DNA of 64,000 bases from Mycobacterium sp. URHD0025 (GCF_000426065.1 NZ_AUEQ01000016.1:124001-188000); one strand, 5' to 3'. Shown: positions 43,500-51,372, numbered from the stretch's first letter. The notes: a model not told the origin generated them from the sequence alone. A program made the numbers and translations.

Positions 43500-43541
43500 A
43501 TTTCACAGAGAACCATCGTCTTGCCGGCAGAAAGCGCACCT

Positions 43542-44552
43542 GTGACACAAGATACTTCTGAGACATGCCCCGTGACCAGCGGATCCGCTGCCGTGGCTTC
43601 CGGCTGCCCGGCTGCCCCGGGTGGCTACGAGGCGCCGCCGATGCCGCTGGGACCGGATTCGCTGACGTGGAAGTACTTCGGCGACTGGCGGGGCATGCTC
43701 CAGGGACCGTGGGCCGGGTCGATGCAGAACATGCACCCGCAGCTCGGCGCGGCGGTGACGGAGCACTCGATCTTCTTCCAGGAACGCTGGCCACGCCTGT
43801 TGCGCTCGCTGTATCCCATCGGTGGCGTGGTGTTCGACGGAGACCGCGCGCCGCGGACCGGCGCCGAGGTACGCGACTACCACGTCAACATCAAAGGGAC
43901 CGACGCTCAGGGCCGCCGCTACCACGCATTGAATCCCGAGGTCTTCTACTGGGCGCATTCCACCTTCTTCGTCGGCACGATCATCGTCGCCGACCGGCTC
44001 GCGGGCGGGATCTCCGAAGCCGACAAGCGGCAGCTGTTCGAGGAACACAAGCAGTGGTACTCGATGTACGGGATGAGCATGCGGCCCGTGCCGGAAACCT
44101 GGGAGGACTTCCAGGTCTACTGGGAACACATGTGCCGCAACGTGTTGGAGAACAACCAGGCTGCCCGCGAGGTGCTGGATCTGAGTGAGCTGCCGAAGCC
44201 GCCGTTCGCGTCGAAGCTGCCCGACTGGATATGGGCCCTGCAGCGCAAGTACGTGGTGCACCCGTTGTTCGTCTGGTTCACCGTCGGCCTCTACCACCCG
44301 GCAGTGCGGGAATTGATGGGCTACACCTGGTCTGAGCGCGACGAGAAGGTACATCGGTTGCTGGGCAAAGTGGTCGGCAAGGTTTTCACACTGGTGCCCG
44401 CGCGGCGGCGCATGCATCCACGGGCGCGTAGCGCCTGGGATCGTGCCACGGGACGACTTCCGGCCGACGCTCCGCTGGTGCACACCCCGGCCCGCAACCT
44501 GCCGCCAATCGGGCACCGCGACAACGGGATGCACTACTGCCCGAAGGTTTAG
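43542..44552 (+). CDS. DUF2236 (oxygenase MpaB/latex-clearing-like) protein
   Basis: A 336-aa protein of the DUF2236 family, which includes heme-containing latex-clearing and MpaB-like oxygenases. The core has YFGDWRGMLQGPWAG (about 38-52), WAHSTFFVGTIIVAD (about 145-159) and EEHKQWYSMYG (about 175-185). His residues in the helical core could ligate heme. GTG 43542 gives MTQDTSETCPV; TTG 43521 adds seven residues. It is divergent from TetR, with a shared palindrome, and is probably repressed by it. The substrate is unknown. Confidence 0.85.
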   Translation: MTQDTSETCPVTSGSAAVASGCPAAPGGYEAPPMPLGPDSLTWKYFGDWRGMLQGPWAGSMQNMHPQLGAAVTEHSIFFQERWPRLLRSLYPIGGVVFDGDRAPRTGAEVRDYHVNIKGTDAQGRRYHALNPEVFYWAHSTFFVGTIIVADRLAGGISEADKRQLFEEHKQWYSMYGMSMRPVPETWEDFQVYWEHMCRNVLENNQAAREVLDLSELPKPPFASKLPDWIWALQRKYVVHPLFVWFTVGLYHPAVRELMGYTWSERDEKVHRLLGKVVGKVFTLVPARRRMHPRARSAWDRATGRLPADAPLVHTPARNLPPIGHRDNGMHYCPKV

Positions 44553-44580
44553 CGCGTCGCGTCAGGACCGCTCGTGGGCC

Positions 44581-44937
44581 TCAGCGGCCGACGAACGCGG
44601 CGTTCTGCGGGCAGTAGACCTTGACCGCACCGCGCACCAGGTTCGTCGCTTGGTGCTTGTCGATGCCCGCCTGATTCATCAGCTGGCTGATAACTCCCCG
44701 TACCGTGCGGGCGGGCTCGATCTTGCCCTTCGTGAGCGCGTCACAGACTCCGCGACCGACCTTGCCGGCTTCCTCGGGTGAGGCGGTGGGGATGTTCAGG
44801 TCGTTGACGATGGTGACGAACTGGTCGTCCTGAGGGTCCGCGTGGGCCGGTGCGACCCCGAATGCGGCGCTTGCGGCCAGCGCGGCGGCACCGATCGCGG
44901 TGGCCATGACTCGGGTGCGCGGGCGCCGGGAGAGCAT
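44581..44937 (-). CDS. DUF732 secreted protein
   Basis: A 118-aa exported protein with a signal peptide (VMATAIGAAALAASAAFGVAPAHA, cleavage near AHA-DP) and a DUF732 domain. The domain has FVTIVNDLNIPTASPEEAGKVGRGVCDALTKG and the second Cys near the end (VYCPQ). The pair of cysteines is typical. An AAGGAG site lies eight bases before the ATG. These are mycobacteria-restricted secreted proteins of unknown function. Confidence 0.88.
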   Translation of the reverse strand: MLSRRPRTRVMATAIGAAALAASAAFGVAPAHADPQDDQFVTIVNDLNIPTASPEEAGKVGRGVCDALTKGKIEPARTVRGVISQLMNQAGIDKHQATNLVRGAVKVYCPQNAAFVGR

Positions 44938-45133
44938 TCGGTGACTCCTTCATTCGAACTGTCGACAACCGCACGTGAAGAGTTCACGCCGGGTGTCACT
45001 ACCGACCCCCGGCCATAACGATAAACGGGTGTGGCCCGTGGTGCTCACGCATCCCCGTACCTGTGAGGCCGCTGTAGCGGAGCGGCTACGCGGCGGTAAT
45101 TGCGGGGCAACGGCATTGATCGATGCTGACGCC

Positions 45134-45499
45134 ATGACGACCATCTATGACCAGATCGGCGGGGGAGAGGCACTCGAGACCGTCGTCGAGGATTTCTACC
45201 GGCGGGTGCTGGCCGACGATGAGCTGTCCGGATTCTTCACCGGAACCAACATGGCCCGGCTCAAGGGCCGGCAGGTGGAATTCTTCGCCGCCGCGCTGGG
45301 TGGGCCCGTGCCGTACCGCGGTGCGCCGATGCGTGAAGTCCATCAGGGACGCGGGATCACCATGCACCATTTCAACCTGGTGGCCGGTCACCTGGCCTAC
45401 AGCCTGGCCGAGGCCGGGGTGCCGGAGTCGACCGTCGGACAGATCATCGCAGCGATAGCGCCATTGGCCGACGAGATCGCGACCGCGCGGAGCGCGTGA
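45134..45499 (+). CDS. glbN: Group I truncated haemoglobin N
   Basis: The 121-aa globin carries the TrHbN features: B10 Tyr in EDFYRRVL near residue 24, and HQGRGITMHHFNLV, which includes the proximal F8 His. In M. tuberculosis this globin dioxygenates nitric oxide to nitrate. Relative to that protein the N-terminal pre-A extension is missing: this one begins directly MTTIYDQIGG. ATG 45134 is the first reasonable start. Confidence 0.93.
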   Translation: MTTIYDQIGGGEALETVVEDFYRRVLADDELSGFFTGTNMARLKGRQVEFFAAALGGPVPYRGAPMREVHQGRGITMHHFNLVAGHLAYSLAEAGVPESTVGQIIAAIAPLADEIATARSA

Positions 45500-45583
45500 A
45501 CGGCTGCTGCGCGGAGCGCGTGAACGGCTGCCGCGCAGTGCGCGTGAGCCGCACCGTGACCCGCCTCGCGGCGGGGTGTGTGG

Positions 45584-45656
45584 TGCCCCCACTAGGACTC
45601 GAACCTAGGACCTGCGGATTAAAAGTCCGTAGCTCTACCAACTGAGCTATAGGGGC
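45584..45656 (-). tRNA. tRNA-Lys (TTT)
   Basis: A 73-nt cloverleaf on the reverse strand, with seven-base acceptor arms GCCCCTA/TGGGGGC and anticodon TTT in CT-TTT-AA. CCA is not encoded. It is transcribed away from the forward tRNA cluster. Confidence 0.97.
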
Positions 45657-45707
45657 GCGAAAAGACAGGGTACAAGATGGATGGTTTTGGTGTTACGACC
45701 ACCGGGT

Positions 45708-45737
45708 TTGAGGATTTGGGCATCTGTACCCTAAGCT
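45708..45737 (+). promoter_or_regulatory. Promoter of the tRNA-Glu/Asp/Phe cluster
   Basis: TTGAGG (45708) and TAAGCT (45732) are separated by an 18-bp spacer, about 50 bp before tRNA-Glu, consistent with a SigA promoter. Confidence 0.5.
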
Positions 45738-45789
45738 ATCGAAGCTCCCAACGAACGAGTTGATGAGTACCCCGGAGAGATTCGGACAG

Positions 45790-45862
45790 GCCCCCATCGT
45801 CTAGTGGCCTAGGACGCCGCCCTTTCACGGCGGTAGCACGGGTTCGAATCCCGTTGGGGGTA
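45790..45862 (+). tRNA. tRNA-Glu (TTC)
   Basis: A 73-nt cloverleaf starting GCCCCCATCG with anticodon loop CT-TTC-AC and closing TGGGGGT plus A73. CCA is not encoded. Confidence 0.97.
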
Positions 45863-45897
45863 CGCACCACGGAAACGTGGAGCACGCAGGAAAGCAA

Positions 45898-45974
45898 GGC
45901 CCTGTGGCGCAGTTGGTTAGCGCGCCGCCCTGTCACGGCGGAGGTCGCGGGTTCGAGTCCCGTCAGGGTCGCCA
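45898..45974 (+). tRNA. tRNA-Asp (GTC)
   Basis: The cloverleaf starts GGCCCTGTGGCGCAG, with anticodon loop CT-GTC-AC and acceptor 3' strand CAGGGTC then G73. CCA follows directly (45972-45974), so the 3' end appears encoded. Confidence 0.97.
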
Positions 45975-46015
45975 TCACGGCGAGGCAGTTCGGTTTGCAA
46001 GAGCCGGTGCCTTCC

Positions 46016-46089
46016 GGCCAGGTAGCTCAGTTGGTACGAGCGTCCGCCTGAAAAGCGGAAGGTCGCCGGTTCGATCCCGGCCCTGGCCA
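46016..46089 (+). tRNA. tRNA-Phe (GAA)
   Basis: A 74-nt cloverleaf with acceptor GGCCAGG/CCTGGCC and anticodon loop CT-GAA-AA. CCA is not encoded. It is the last tRNA before an intrinsic terminator. Confidence 0.97.
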
Positions 46090-46098
46090 CTGAGATAG

Positions 46099-46121
46099 CC
46101 CGCTATTCGTAGCGGGTTTTT
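46099..46121 (+). terminator. Intrinsic terminator of the tRNA cluster
   Basis: CCCGCTA, loop TTCG, TAGCGGG and a TTTTT tract immediately follow tRNA-Phe. It is a canonical Rho-independent terminator. Confidence 0.9.
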
Positions 46122-46209
46122 CTGTATTCGGCGCCGGGTTGCCGCGAGCGCTCGATGACCGCGTTGACCCATTCCGGATTTAGTCGCCTGCGCGGTGGCC
46201 CCGTCGAGA

Positions 46210-46722
46210 TCACCCGACGCGGAGACGCGGGTCGCCGGTGAGCGCCGCGTCGATGGCGGCGACCCGGTCCGCAGCGATGCCCCATGGCTCATCGAGCCCG
46301 AGACGAGAGTCCAGATCCCACAGGACGCACCGTTCACCCGGCTCAGCGACCATGGACCATGCGATGACGGTGCGGCGCAACTGTTCATCCATGCACTCGT
46401 CGCCCGCTGCGCCGTCAGGCGGAGCGCCGCCCTCGGGATGGTGGTGCAGGAACCGCCCGTAGGCGGCGTCACAGAATGCCGCATAGCGGACGGTGCACAG
46501 GATCAGGCCATGCCAGGCTTCATCGACTGCACGCGAGGGCATCCCGATGGTCTGACCGTCGCGCAGCGCTACCGCACAGCATCGAAACCACTGCCGCAGG
46601 CCGGTTTCGACGAGTTCACGCGGCTGCCAGGGACAGGTCTTGAACACCGCCTCCGGTAATTCCAGATCGGCGATCACCTGCCCGGCGGCATGTCGAGCGC
46701 CGGCCTTTCGCAGCGTGATCAT
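46210..46722 (-). CDS. GRDP-like protein coupled to a Gly/Cys-rich membrane protein
   Basis: A 170-aa protein resembling the glycine-rich-domain-protein-like (DUF1399/GRDP) core: AVDEAWHGLILCTVRYAAFCDAAYGRFLHH near residues 79-108, a helical domain known from plants and scattered bacteria. It also contains six or more cysteines. The ATG shares one base with the preceding stop (TGATG), so the two are translated together. The biochemical role is unknown. It resembles regulators or adaptors in no specific way. Confidence 0.65.
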   Translation of the reverse strand: MITLRKAGARHAAGQVIADLELPEAVFKTCPWQPRELVETGLRQWFRCCAVALRDGQTIGMPSRAVDEAWHGLILCTVRYAAFCDAAYGRFLHHHPEGGAPPDGAAGDECMDEQLRRTVIAWSMVAEPGERCVLWDLDSRLGLDEPWGIAADRVAAIDAALTGDPRLRVG

Positions 46723-47000
46723 CAGCAGCCCCCGCCGCAGCCGCCCCCGCCACAACTGCTTCCACCGCCGCAGCCGCTGTGGCCACCACCGCAACCCGAG
46801 TGGCCCCCATGGCCTCCGTCGCTAGAACTGGAGTCAGCACCGGTCGCCCAGATGGCTGCCCCGCCGGCGCCGGCAACAGACCCGAACCTCCCGCGGCGGG
46901 CAGTCCCAGGGCCACGAAGCCGCCGCCGTTTCACAGTTGCGAAGAGCGCGAAGAGCGCCAGGTCGAACGCGATGACCACCACCGGAATCATCCACCACAT
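46722..47000 (-). CDS. Gly/Cys-rich membrane protein
   Basis: A 92-aa protein with an N-terminal membrane helix (MIPVVVIAFDLALFALFATV), a basic stop-transfer patch (KRRRLRGPGTARRGR) and a C-terminal 36-residue tail made almost only of Gly, Ser, His and Cys. The tail has five Cys spaced by Gly, as in SGCGGGHSGCGGGSSCG. An upstream GGGAGGA site supports ATG 47000. The tail resembles that of the protein encoded at 50235, which is linked to a DUF692 enzyme. It is a possible modified substrate. Confidence 0.7.
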   Translation of the reverse strand: MWWMIPVVVIAFDLALFALFATVKRRRLRGPGTARRGRFGSVAGAGGAAIWATGADSSSSDGGHGGHSGCGGGHSGCGGGSSCGGGGCGGGC

Positions 47001-47278
47001 GATCTCGTCCTCCCGTGTCGACTATGTCGTTACGGGACGAAGCGGACCACACGCCGCGACGCTACCGATCCCAACTTCGGTATCGCATCCGCCCGCGCCG
47101 CAGCGCGAAATGGTAAGTGCCACTCCCATTTTGTCCACTCGCGTGATGACAGAGGGTGGTGACGATCGACTGGGCCGCGGTCAGGCCGAAGCTACCCACG
47201 ACGAAGCGGAAGAAGCCCGAGTAGTTCGTGGAAGGATCGTGAGGACAGCGACACTGGACCGACGGGAGGAGGCCGACG

Positions 47279-47854
47279 ATGAGCAGCAGGCCTGCAGGCA
47301 AGCGCTCCCGATCGACCGAAGGACACCTCGCCGTCGGCGTGATCGATGACGTGATCGAGGATGCCCCGGGCGAGGTGCAGGGCCCCGACACGCTCATCAT
47401 CAGCGCCCAGGTTCCGGGACACGGGATCCTTCACCGGACAGTCACCTGCCCGCTGTCGATGCCCGGCAGCGCTCGCGGCCTGGTCGGGCAGACCATCGGC
47501 TTCCGACACCTCAGGCTCGATTCCGACGACGTGGACGACATTGCCGTCATCCGCTGGCCCGGCAAGGTCAGAGAGGCCCTGGAGCCGTTTCGCCCCGGAG
47601 ACCCCGGAGCGCGGCGTGCACGAGCGTGGCGAACTCTGGGCAGCTGCTGTGCGGTGGCTGCAGTGAGCGGGATCCTGCTGACCGTGGTGATGCTGATCGG
47701 TGTGGTGTTCACCGCCGGTGAGCTGTTCGCCGACCTACCCGCGTGGTTCCGACCCGGCGTTGCACTCGCCGCGAGCGTGTGTGCGGCCGTGCTGGGGCTG
47801 TTCGGGTTCACCGTCTGCATGATCACCGAACGCGCCGGGGGGACAGCTTCGTGA
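47279..47854 (+). CDS. Two-helix membrane protein of unknown function
   Basis: A 191-aa protein. The first 115 residues are soluble and contain beta-strand patterns (GPDTLIISAQVPGHG, GLVGQTIGFRHLRLD). Two transmembrane segments follow: VAAVSGILLTVVMLIGVVFTA and PGVALAASVCAAVLGLFGFTV. A strong GGAGGAGG site precedes the ATG. It is divergent from the Gly/Cys-rich gene with a 278-bp gap that shows no other gene. Family not recognised. Confidence 0.65.
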   Translation: MSSRPAGKRSRSTEGHLAVGVIDDVIEDAPGEVQGPDTLIISAQVPGHGILHRTVTCPLSMPGSARGLVGQTIGFRHLRLDSDDVDDIAVIRWPGKVREALEPFRPGDPGARRARAWRTLGSCCAVAAVSGILLTVVMLIGVVFTAGELFADLPAWFRPGVALAASVCAAVLGLFGFTVCMITERAGGTAS

Positions 47855-47861
47855 CCGACCA

Positions 47862-48224
47862 CTACTGACCGTACGTCTGGCGAAGGTTCGCGTGGATCAA
47901 CGTGTTGATGCGCTTGCGCATGTGGCCGGCCATCTTCTCGTCGGGCGCCGGCTCGTCGACCGACAGCGTCCACCGCAGGTCCGTGCCTCCGCCCGGGCCG
48001 CCCTGCGGTAACTCGAAGGTGATCCGCGCGTCCGGCTGCCGCGGCCACAGCGAGGACCACACCACCCGCCCCGGCGCCCGCGACTCCAGCACCACGGGCG
48101 CCACTTCGTCGTCGAGCAGGTTCAGCCACGACCGGGCGGGACTGCGGCTCGGCACAGTCAGATCGTCGAACACCACGTGCGGCGGTGCAGGAAGGTTCCG
48201 CTGCCTGGATCCGATCTCGACCAT
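47862..48224 (-). CDS. SRPBCC/polyketide-cyclase-like protein
   Basis: A 120-aa protein with the START-like pattern PAPPHVVFDDLTVPSR, VVLESRAPGRVVW and LRWTLSVDEP, and a C-terminal helix (MRKRINTLIHANLRQTY). Such proteins bind hydrophobic ligands. The ATG at 48224 is preferred; ATG 48236 is four codons upstream. It is convergent with the membrane protein gene, seven bases apart. Ligand unknown. Confidence 0.75.
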   Translation of the reverse strand: MVEIGSRQRNLPAPPHVVFDDLTVPSRSPARSWLNLLDDEVAPVVLESRAPGRVVWSSLWPRQPDARITFELPQGGPGGGTDLRWTLSVDEPAPDEKMAGHMRKRINTLIHANLRQTYGQ

Positions 48225-48334
48225 GCCCCGCAGCATGGCACGGCGCGCTGGCTCGATGTGGAGATCTGCTTGAGCCGCTTTGTATTTGACGGACGCCGGG
48301 CGGTGAGGAAGCTCGCTGCGGCGCTTCGCGAGAC

Positions 48335-49153
48335 CTAGATCTGCCAGTCGTTGGAGCCGTCGTGCCGGGTGTAGGTGCCGGTCGAGTTCTGAACGACGAT
48401 GGGGTCGCCCGCCTTGAAGTTGTCGAAGAACCACTTCGCGTTGGCGGGGCTGATGTTGATGCAGCCGTGACTGACGTTGCGCTTGCCCTGATCAGCCACA
48501 GACCAAGGGGCGCTGTGCACGAAGTCGCCGCTGTCGTCGAACCGGACGGCCAGATCGACGGTCAGCTTGTATCCGTTCGGCGAGTTGACCGGGACGCCGT
48601 AGGTCGACGAATCCATCACCACCGACGGCATCTTCTCCTGTACGTAGAAGGTGCCGTTCGGAGTCTGGTGGCCGCCGGATGCCATCCCCATCGACATCGG
48701 GATGGTTTTCTCCACGGTCCCGTTGCGGGTGACGGTCAGTTGGTGGGTGGAGTCGTTGGCCGTGGCCACCAGCGCGTCCCCGATGTTGAAGTTGGACACC
48801 GTGCCGGCGGCGTCGACGGTGACCGAGGTATGGGCGGGCCAGAAGCTCAGCGGACGCCAACGCAGTTGCGTGGGAGTCATCCAGTAGAACTTGCCGGGAA
48901 CTTCCGGAACCGACGAGACATGGATGGCGTTCTCGGTGGCACCGGCATCGTCGACCGGACCCGGGAAGTTGATGATGATCGGCTGGGCCACACCGACGGT
49001 CGCGCCGTCGGCCGGCACCAGCCTGGGCGGCTCGAACGGCGCCGGATCTGCCTGCGCGGCACCGGCACCCAACACCAACGCACATCCCACCATCGAAGCC
49101 GCTCCGGCCGCCTTTACGGCGCCGAAAAGTCTTCTCCTCGTCCAGTCAGTCAT
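48335..49153 (-). CDS. L,D-transpeptidase (YkuD domain)
   Basis: A 272-aa secreted enzyme that makes 3-3 peptidoglycan crosslinks. The signal region has RRRLFGAVKAAG and cleavage near AQA-DP. An Ig-like domain (about 38-130) precedes the YkuD domain. The catalytic motif HSAPWSVADQG...NVSHGCINIS holds the Cys nucleophile near residue 235. It resembles the LdtMt1/LdtA class, with one Ig domain. It starts at ATG 49153 and is separate from the downstream SRPBCC gene. Confidence 0.92.
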   Translation of the reverse strand: MTDWTRRRLFGAVKAAGAASMVGCALVLGAGAAQADPAPFEPPRLVPADGATVGVAQPIIINFPGPVDDAGATENAIHVSSVPEVPGKFYWMTPTQLRWRPLSFWPAHTSVTVDAAGTVSNFNIGDALVATANDSTHQLTVTRNGTVEKTIPMSMGMASGGHQTPNGTFYVQEKMPSVVMDSSTYGVPVNSPNGYKLTVDLAVRFDDSGDFVHSAPWSVADQGKRNVSHGCINISPANAKWFFDNFKAGDPIVVQNSTGTYTRHDGSNDWQI

Positions 49154-49174
49154 CTCACCATCGTGTCATGCTGG

Positions 49175-49375
49175 TCAGACCTGTCCGGAATCTGAGCGGC
49201 GCACCGGCCACCACCAGCGCCGACGAGTGGTGGACACTGAGTGCGCATCCCGTTTGTGACGGCACACCTCGCCTGCCGCGGCCACCGCTGCCGGATCGAA
49301 GCCCGGCGGCACGGGACCCCCGGCCACCAACGCCCGAACCAGCGCTTCCTGCCGCGCAGCCAATGTTCGCGTCAT
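49175..49375 (-). CDS. Small partner protein of the DUF692 enzyme
   Basis: A 66-aa protein starting MTRTLAARQEALVRALVAGG, then PVPPGFDPAAVAAAGEVCRHKR. The ALVRALVAGGPVPPGFDP pattern recurs in short partners or C-terminal domains of DUF692 proteins (including an SCO6045-like type, from memory). Its ATG overlaps the stop of the DUF692 gene in ATGA, so it is co-translated. The end is unlike a known domain (RRWWWPVRRSDSGQV) and may be degenerate. A leader-binding role is inferred from known MNIO partner proteins. Confidence 0.65.
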   Translation of the reverse strand: MTRTLAARQEALVRALVAGGPVPPGFDPAAVAAAGEVCRHKRDAHSVSTTRRRWWWPVRRSDSGQV

Positions 49376-50238
49376 ACCCACACCTCCCTCGCCCCGGTCG
49401 TGATCGGAGCAGCCCCCGCCGCCGCGGCGATCGCGTCCAACTCGTCGAAAAGATCTGTAGCAGGCGGAAACTGACCGTCGCGCTCCAGCATGAACGGGGT
49501 GTCGACGCGTTCGCGCAGCGCGGTCACGAGGTCCAACACCTCCGGCGGAGTTTGAGCGGTGTGGGTGTCGTGGTAGAAATTCTCACCCTGACGACCTCCT
49601 GCGACATGGCTGTAGGCCACCTGCTCCACCGGCAGCCGCGCCAATTCCTGCAGCGGATCACGTCCGCGGTTGCGTGCGTTGGCGTAGACGTTCGCCACGT
49701 CGATAACCAGCAGCACCCCGGTGCGTTCCACCAACTCGGTGAGGAACTCCGATTCGGTGAGGTCTGACTCCGGCCATTCCACAAAGGAGGCGATGTTCTC
49801 CAGCGCCAGTGGAACCGGAAGCTCGCGACGGGTGCGAGCGATGTTGGCCGCCAGCACATCGAGGGCTTCCCGGGTGCGTGGCACCGGCAGCAGATGCCCG
49901 GCCTCGATCCCGCCGGCGCGGACAAAAGCGATGTGCTCGCTGACCACCGGTGAGCCGAGCGCGTCCGCGCACGCGGCCAGCCGTCGTACGCGCCTGGGCT
50001 GCACGGGTTCTGCCCCGCCCAGCGACAGTGCGACCCCGTGCGGGATCACCGGGACGCCGCGGGCGGCCAGATCCGCCAGGGCCGGATCGGGCCGGGCGCG
50101 ACGGCGACGGACCGGGATCGACTCGGCGATCACCTCGCAGAACCCGGGCCGCAGATCGGCGATCACCCCGGCGATCTCACGCCGCCAGCCGAGGCCCACA
50201 TCGCCCAGCGCGGGCACGGTGCGGCTTGCGGCACTCAT
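49372..50238 (-). CDS. DUF692 multinuclear non-heme iron oxygenase (MNIO) family enzyme
   Basis: The 288-aa protein is a TIM-barrel DUF692 enzyme; characterised relatives (MbnB, TglH and others) use two or three irons to remodel cysteine in ribosomal peptides. Metal-site motifs are visible: VIPHGVALSLGG (about 68-79), PVVSEHIAF (about 100-108), LALENIASFVEW (about 145-156), LLVIDVANVYANARN (about 177-191), YSHVAGG (about 212-218) and MLERDGQFPP. ATG 50238 overlaps the preceding gene's TGA. It is the middle gene of a three-gene overlapping operon with a Gly/Cys-tailed membrane protein. Confidence 0.9.
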   Translation of the reverse strand: MSAASRTVPALGDVGLGWRREIAGVIADLRPGFCEVIAESIPVRRRRARPDPALADLAARGVPVIPHGVALSLGGAEPVQPRRVRRLAACADALGSPVVSEHIAFVRAGGIEAGHLLPVPRTREALDVLAANIARTRRELPVPLALENIASFVEWPESDLTESEFLTELVERTGVLLVIDVANVYANARNRGRDPLQELARLPVEQVAYSHVAGGRQGENFYHDTHTAQTPPEVLDLVTALRERVDTPFMLERDGQFPPATDLFDELDAIAAAAGAAPITTGAREVWV

Positions 50239-51152
50239 CCTCCGCAACCTCCGCAGCCGCCACAGCCACCGCAGCCGCCACCACCGCCACCACCGCCGCC
50301 GTCACCCCCGCAGGAGGCGCCGCACCCGCCGCCGTCGGTTCCACCGCCGGACGAGTCGCCGGCCAGTTGCACCGAGGTCGAGTAATCGGAGTCCAGCATC
50401 CACAACGCACCGGTGCCGAACAGCGCCACCGACATCGCCACCGCGGCCGGGCCGTAGGTGTCGAAGGCGGGCTTCTTCGCCGGTTCCAGATATGCCAGTT
50501 CCTTCTGTTGGGCGGCGAGCAAACGCCGGCCCGCACGGGTCAGGCGATTCACGCCCAGCAGGTGCGGGAGCACAAACGCCCCGTACAGGACCGTGGCGAC
50601 GACGATGGCACTGAACGTGACGGTGTGGATCGGATGGTCGGACAGCGTCGTCATCAGGTAGATGCCGTAGCCGATGCCGATTGCCATCACCATGATCGAT
50701 GGTGCTGTGCCCCAGCGCATGCGGGTCCGTTCGGCCTTGGTGCGCATCAGGCCGCGCAGGCTCAGGTGTTGTTCCAGCGCTGCGAGCTGGTCTGTGGATG
50801 CCGCGTACAGACCCGGCACGGTGTGGTCCGGATCGGTGTCGACCCGTTCCAGCATCTGTCCGGTGAACCGGTCGATTTCCGGGCCTTGCACCGCGCGGTC
50901 CACCTGCCGGTCGGCGGTGATCCGCCCACTGGCGCGCAGGCTGGCCAGCGAGGTCACCACCGGGGCGATGTCCGATCGCAGGAACGCCAACTCGGTGGGG
51001 CTGAGCGGCTCGGTTGTCGCGGGACGCCGCGGAGCAACGGAGATCCGCCAGAGCACCGCGAAGACCACCGTCACCGCCAATGCGGCCAGATATCCGTACC
51101 CCTCTGCGGTTATCGCCTCGGCGTACCGATCAAGCATTTCCTTCATCGACAT
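50235..51152 (-). CDS. TIGR04222-type membrane protein with Gly/Cys-rich C-terminal tail
   Basis: A 305-aa protein. A membrane helix is near residue 20 (AALAVTVVFAVLW), three more lie at about 150-250, and a soluble helical region occupies about 40-145 (LSPTELAFLRSDIAPVVTSL). The end is a 40-residue Gly/Cys tail with six cysteines and repeating GGC units. This architecture fits the TIGR04222 family, repeatedly found beside DUF692 genes. ATG 51152 has an AGGAGG site seven bases upstream. Its stop overlaps the DUF692 start (ATGA). The tail is the likely modification site; this is inference. Confidence 0.82.
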   Translation of the reverse strand: MSMKEMLDRYAEAITAEGYGYLAALAVTVVFAVLWRISVAPRRPATTEPLSPTELAFLRSDIAPVVTSLASLRASGRITADRQVDRAVQGPEIDRFTGQMLERVDTDPDHTVPGLYAASTDQLAALEQHLSLRGLMRTKAERTRMRWGTAPSIMVMAIGIGYGIYLMTTLSDHPIHTVTFSAIVVATVLYGAFVLPHLLGVNRLTRAGRRLLAAQQKELAYLEPAKKPAFDTYGPAAVAMSVALFGTGALWMLDSDYSTSVQLAGDSSGGGTDGGGCGASCGGDGGGGGGGGGCGGCGGCGGCGG

Positions 51153-51346
51153 CACATCACCTCCTGGGTGTTCGGTTCAGATCACTTTGCTCGCGTCAAA
51201 CTCCTTACCGGTCACAACTTTCAGTGGATCTGTGGTCCCGCCAGCGTGCACGGCCATGGATAGGAGGCCTTGAGGACTTGGTGGCTGTTGTCTGAGGAAA
51301 TTTCGGGTGCCCGAACAGCGAGCGGCGTCATGAAAAAGATGTGGGC

Positions 51347-51362
51347 AGATATGCCCATATCT
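51347..51362. promoter_or_regulatory. Palindromic operator candidate before the NAD-salvage operon
   Basis: AGATATG-CC-CATATCT lies just upstream of the TACGCT -10 box, between the divergent Gly/Cys membrane gene and the phosphoribosyltransferase gene. A Nudix/NrtR-like regulator encoded in the same operon is a candidate binder. Confidence 0.5.
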
Positions 51363-51366
51363 CTGG

Positions 51367-51372
51367 TACGCT
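51367..51372 (+). promoter_or_regulatory. -10 box for leaderless phosphoribosyltransferase gene
   Basis: TACGCT is followed after six bases by ATG 51379. The mRNA is therefore probably leaderless and the palindrome sits in the -35 region. Confidence 0.55.

Noticed and set aside
45584..46121. tRNA-integrated prophage or genomic island
   Set aside because: No integrase, phage gene or flanking direct repeat was found within the window; only the accessory nature of the neighbours remains.
46210..47000. PE_PGRS-like Gly-rich protein
   Set aside because: No PE domain, Cys-rich rather than GGAGGA repeats, and a membrane anchor instead.
50238..50345. GC-rich repetitive stretch that could be a structural repeat
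   Set aside because: It is the coding sequence of the Gly/Cys tail, with GGC codon repetition explaining the pattern.
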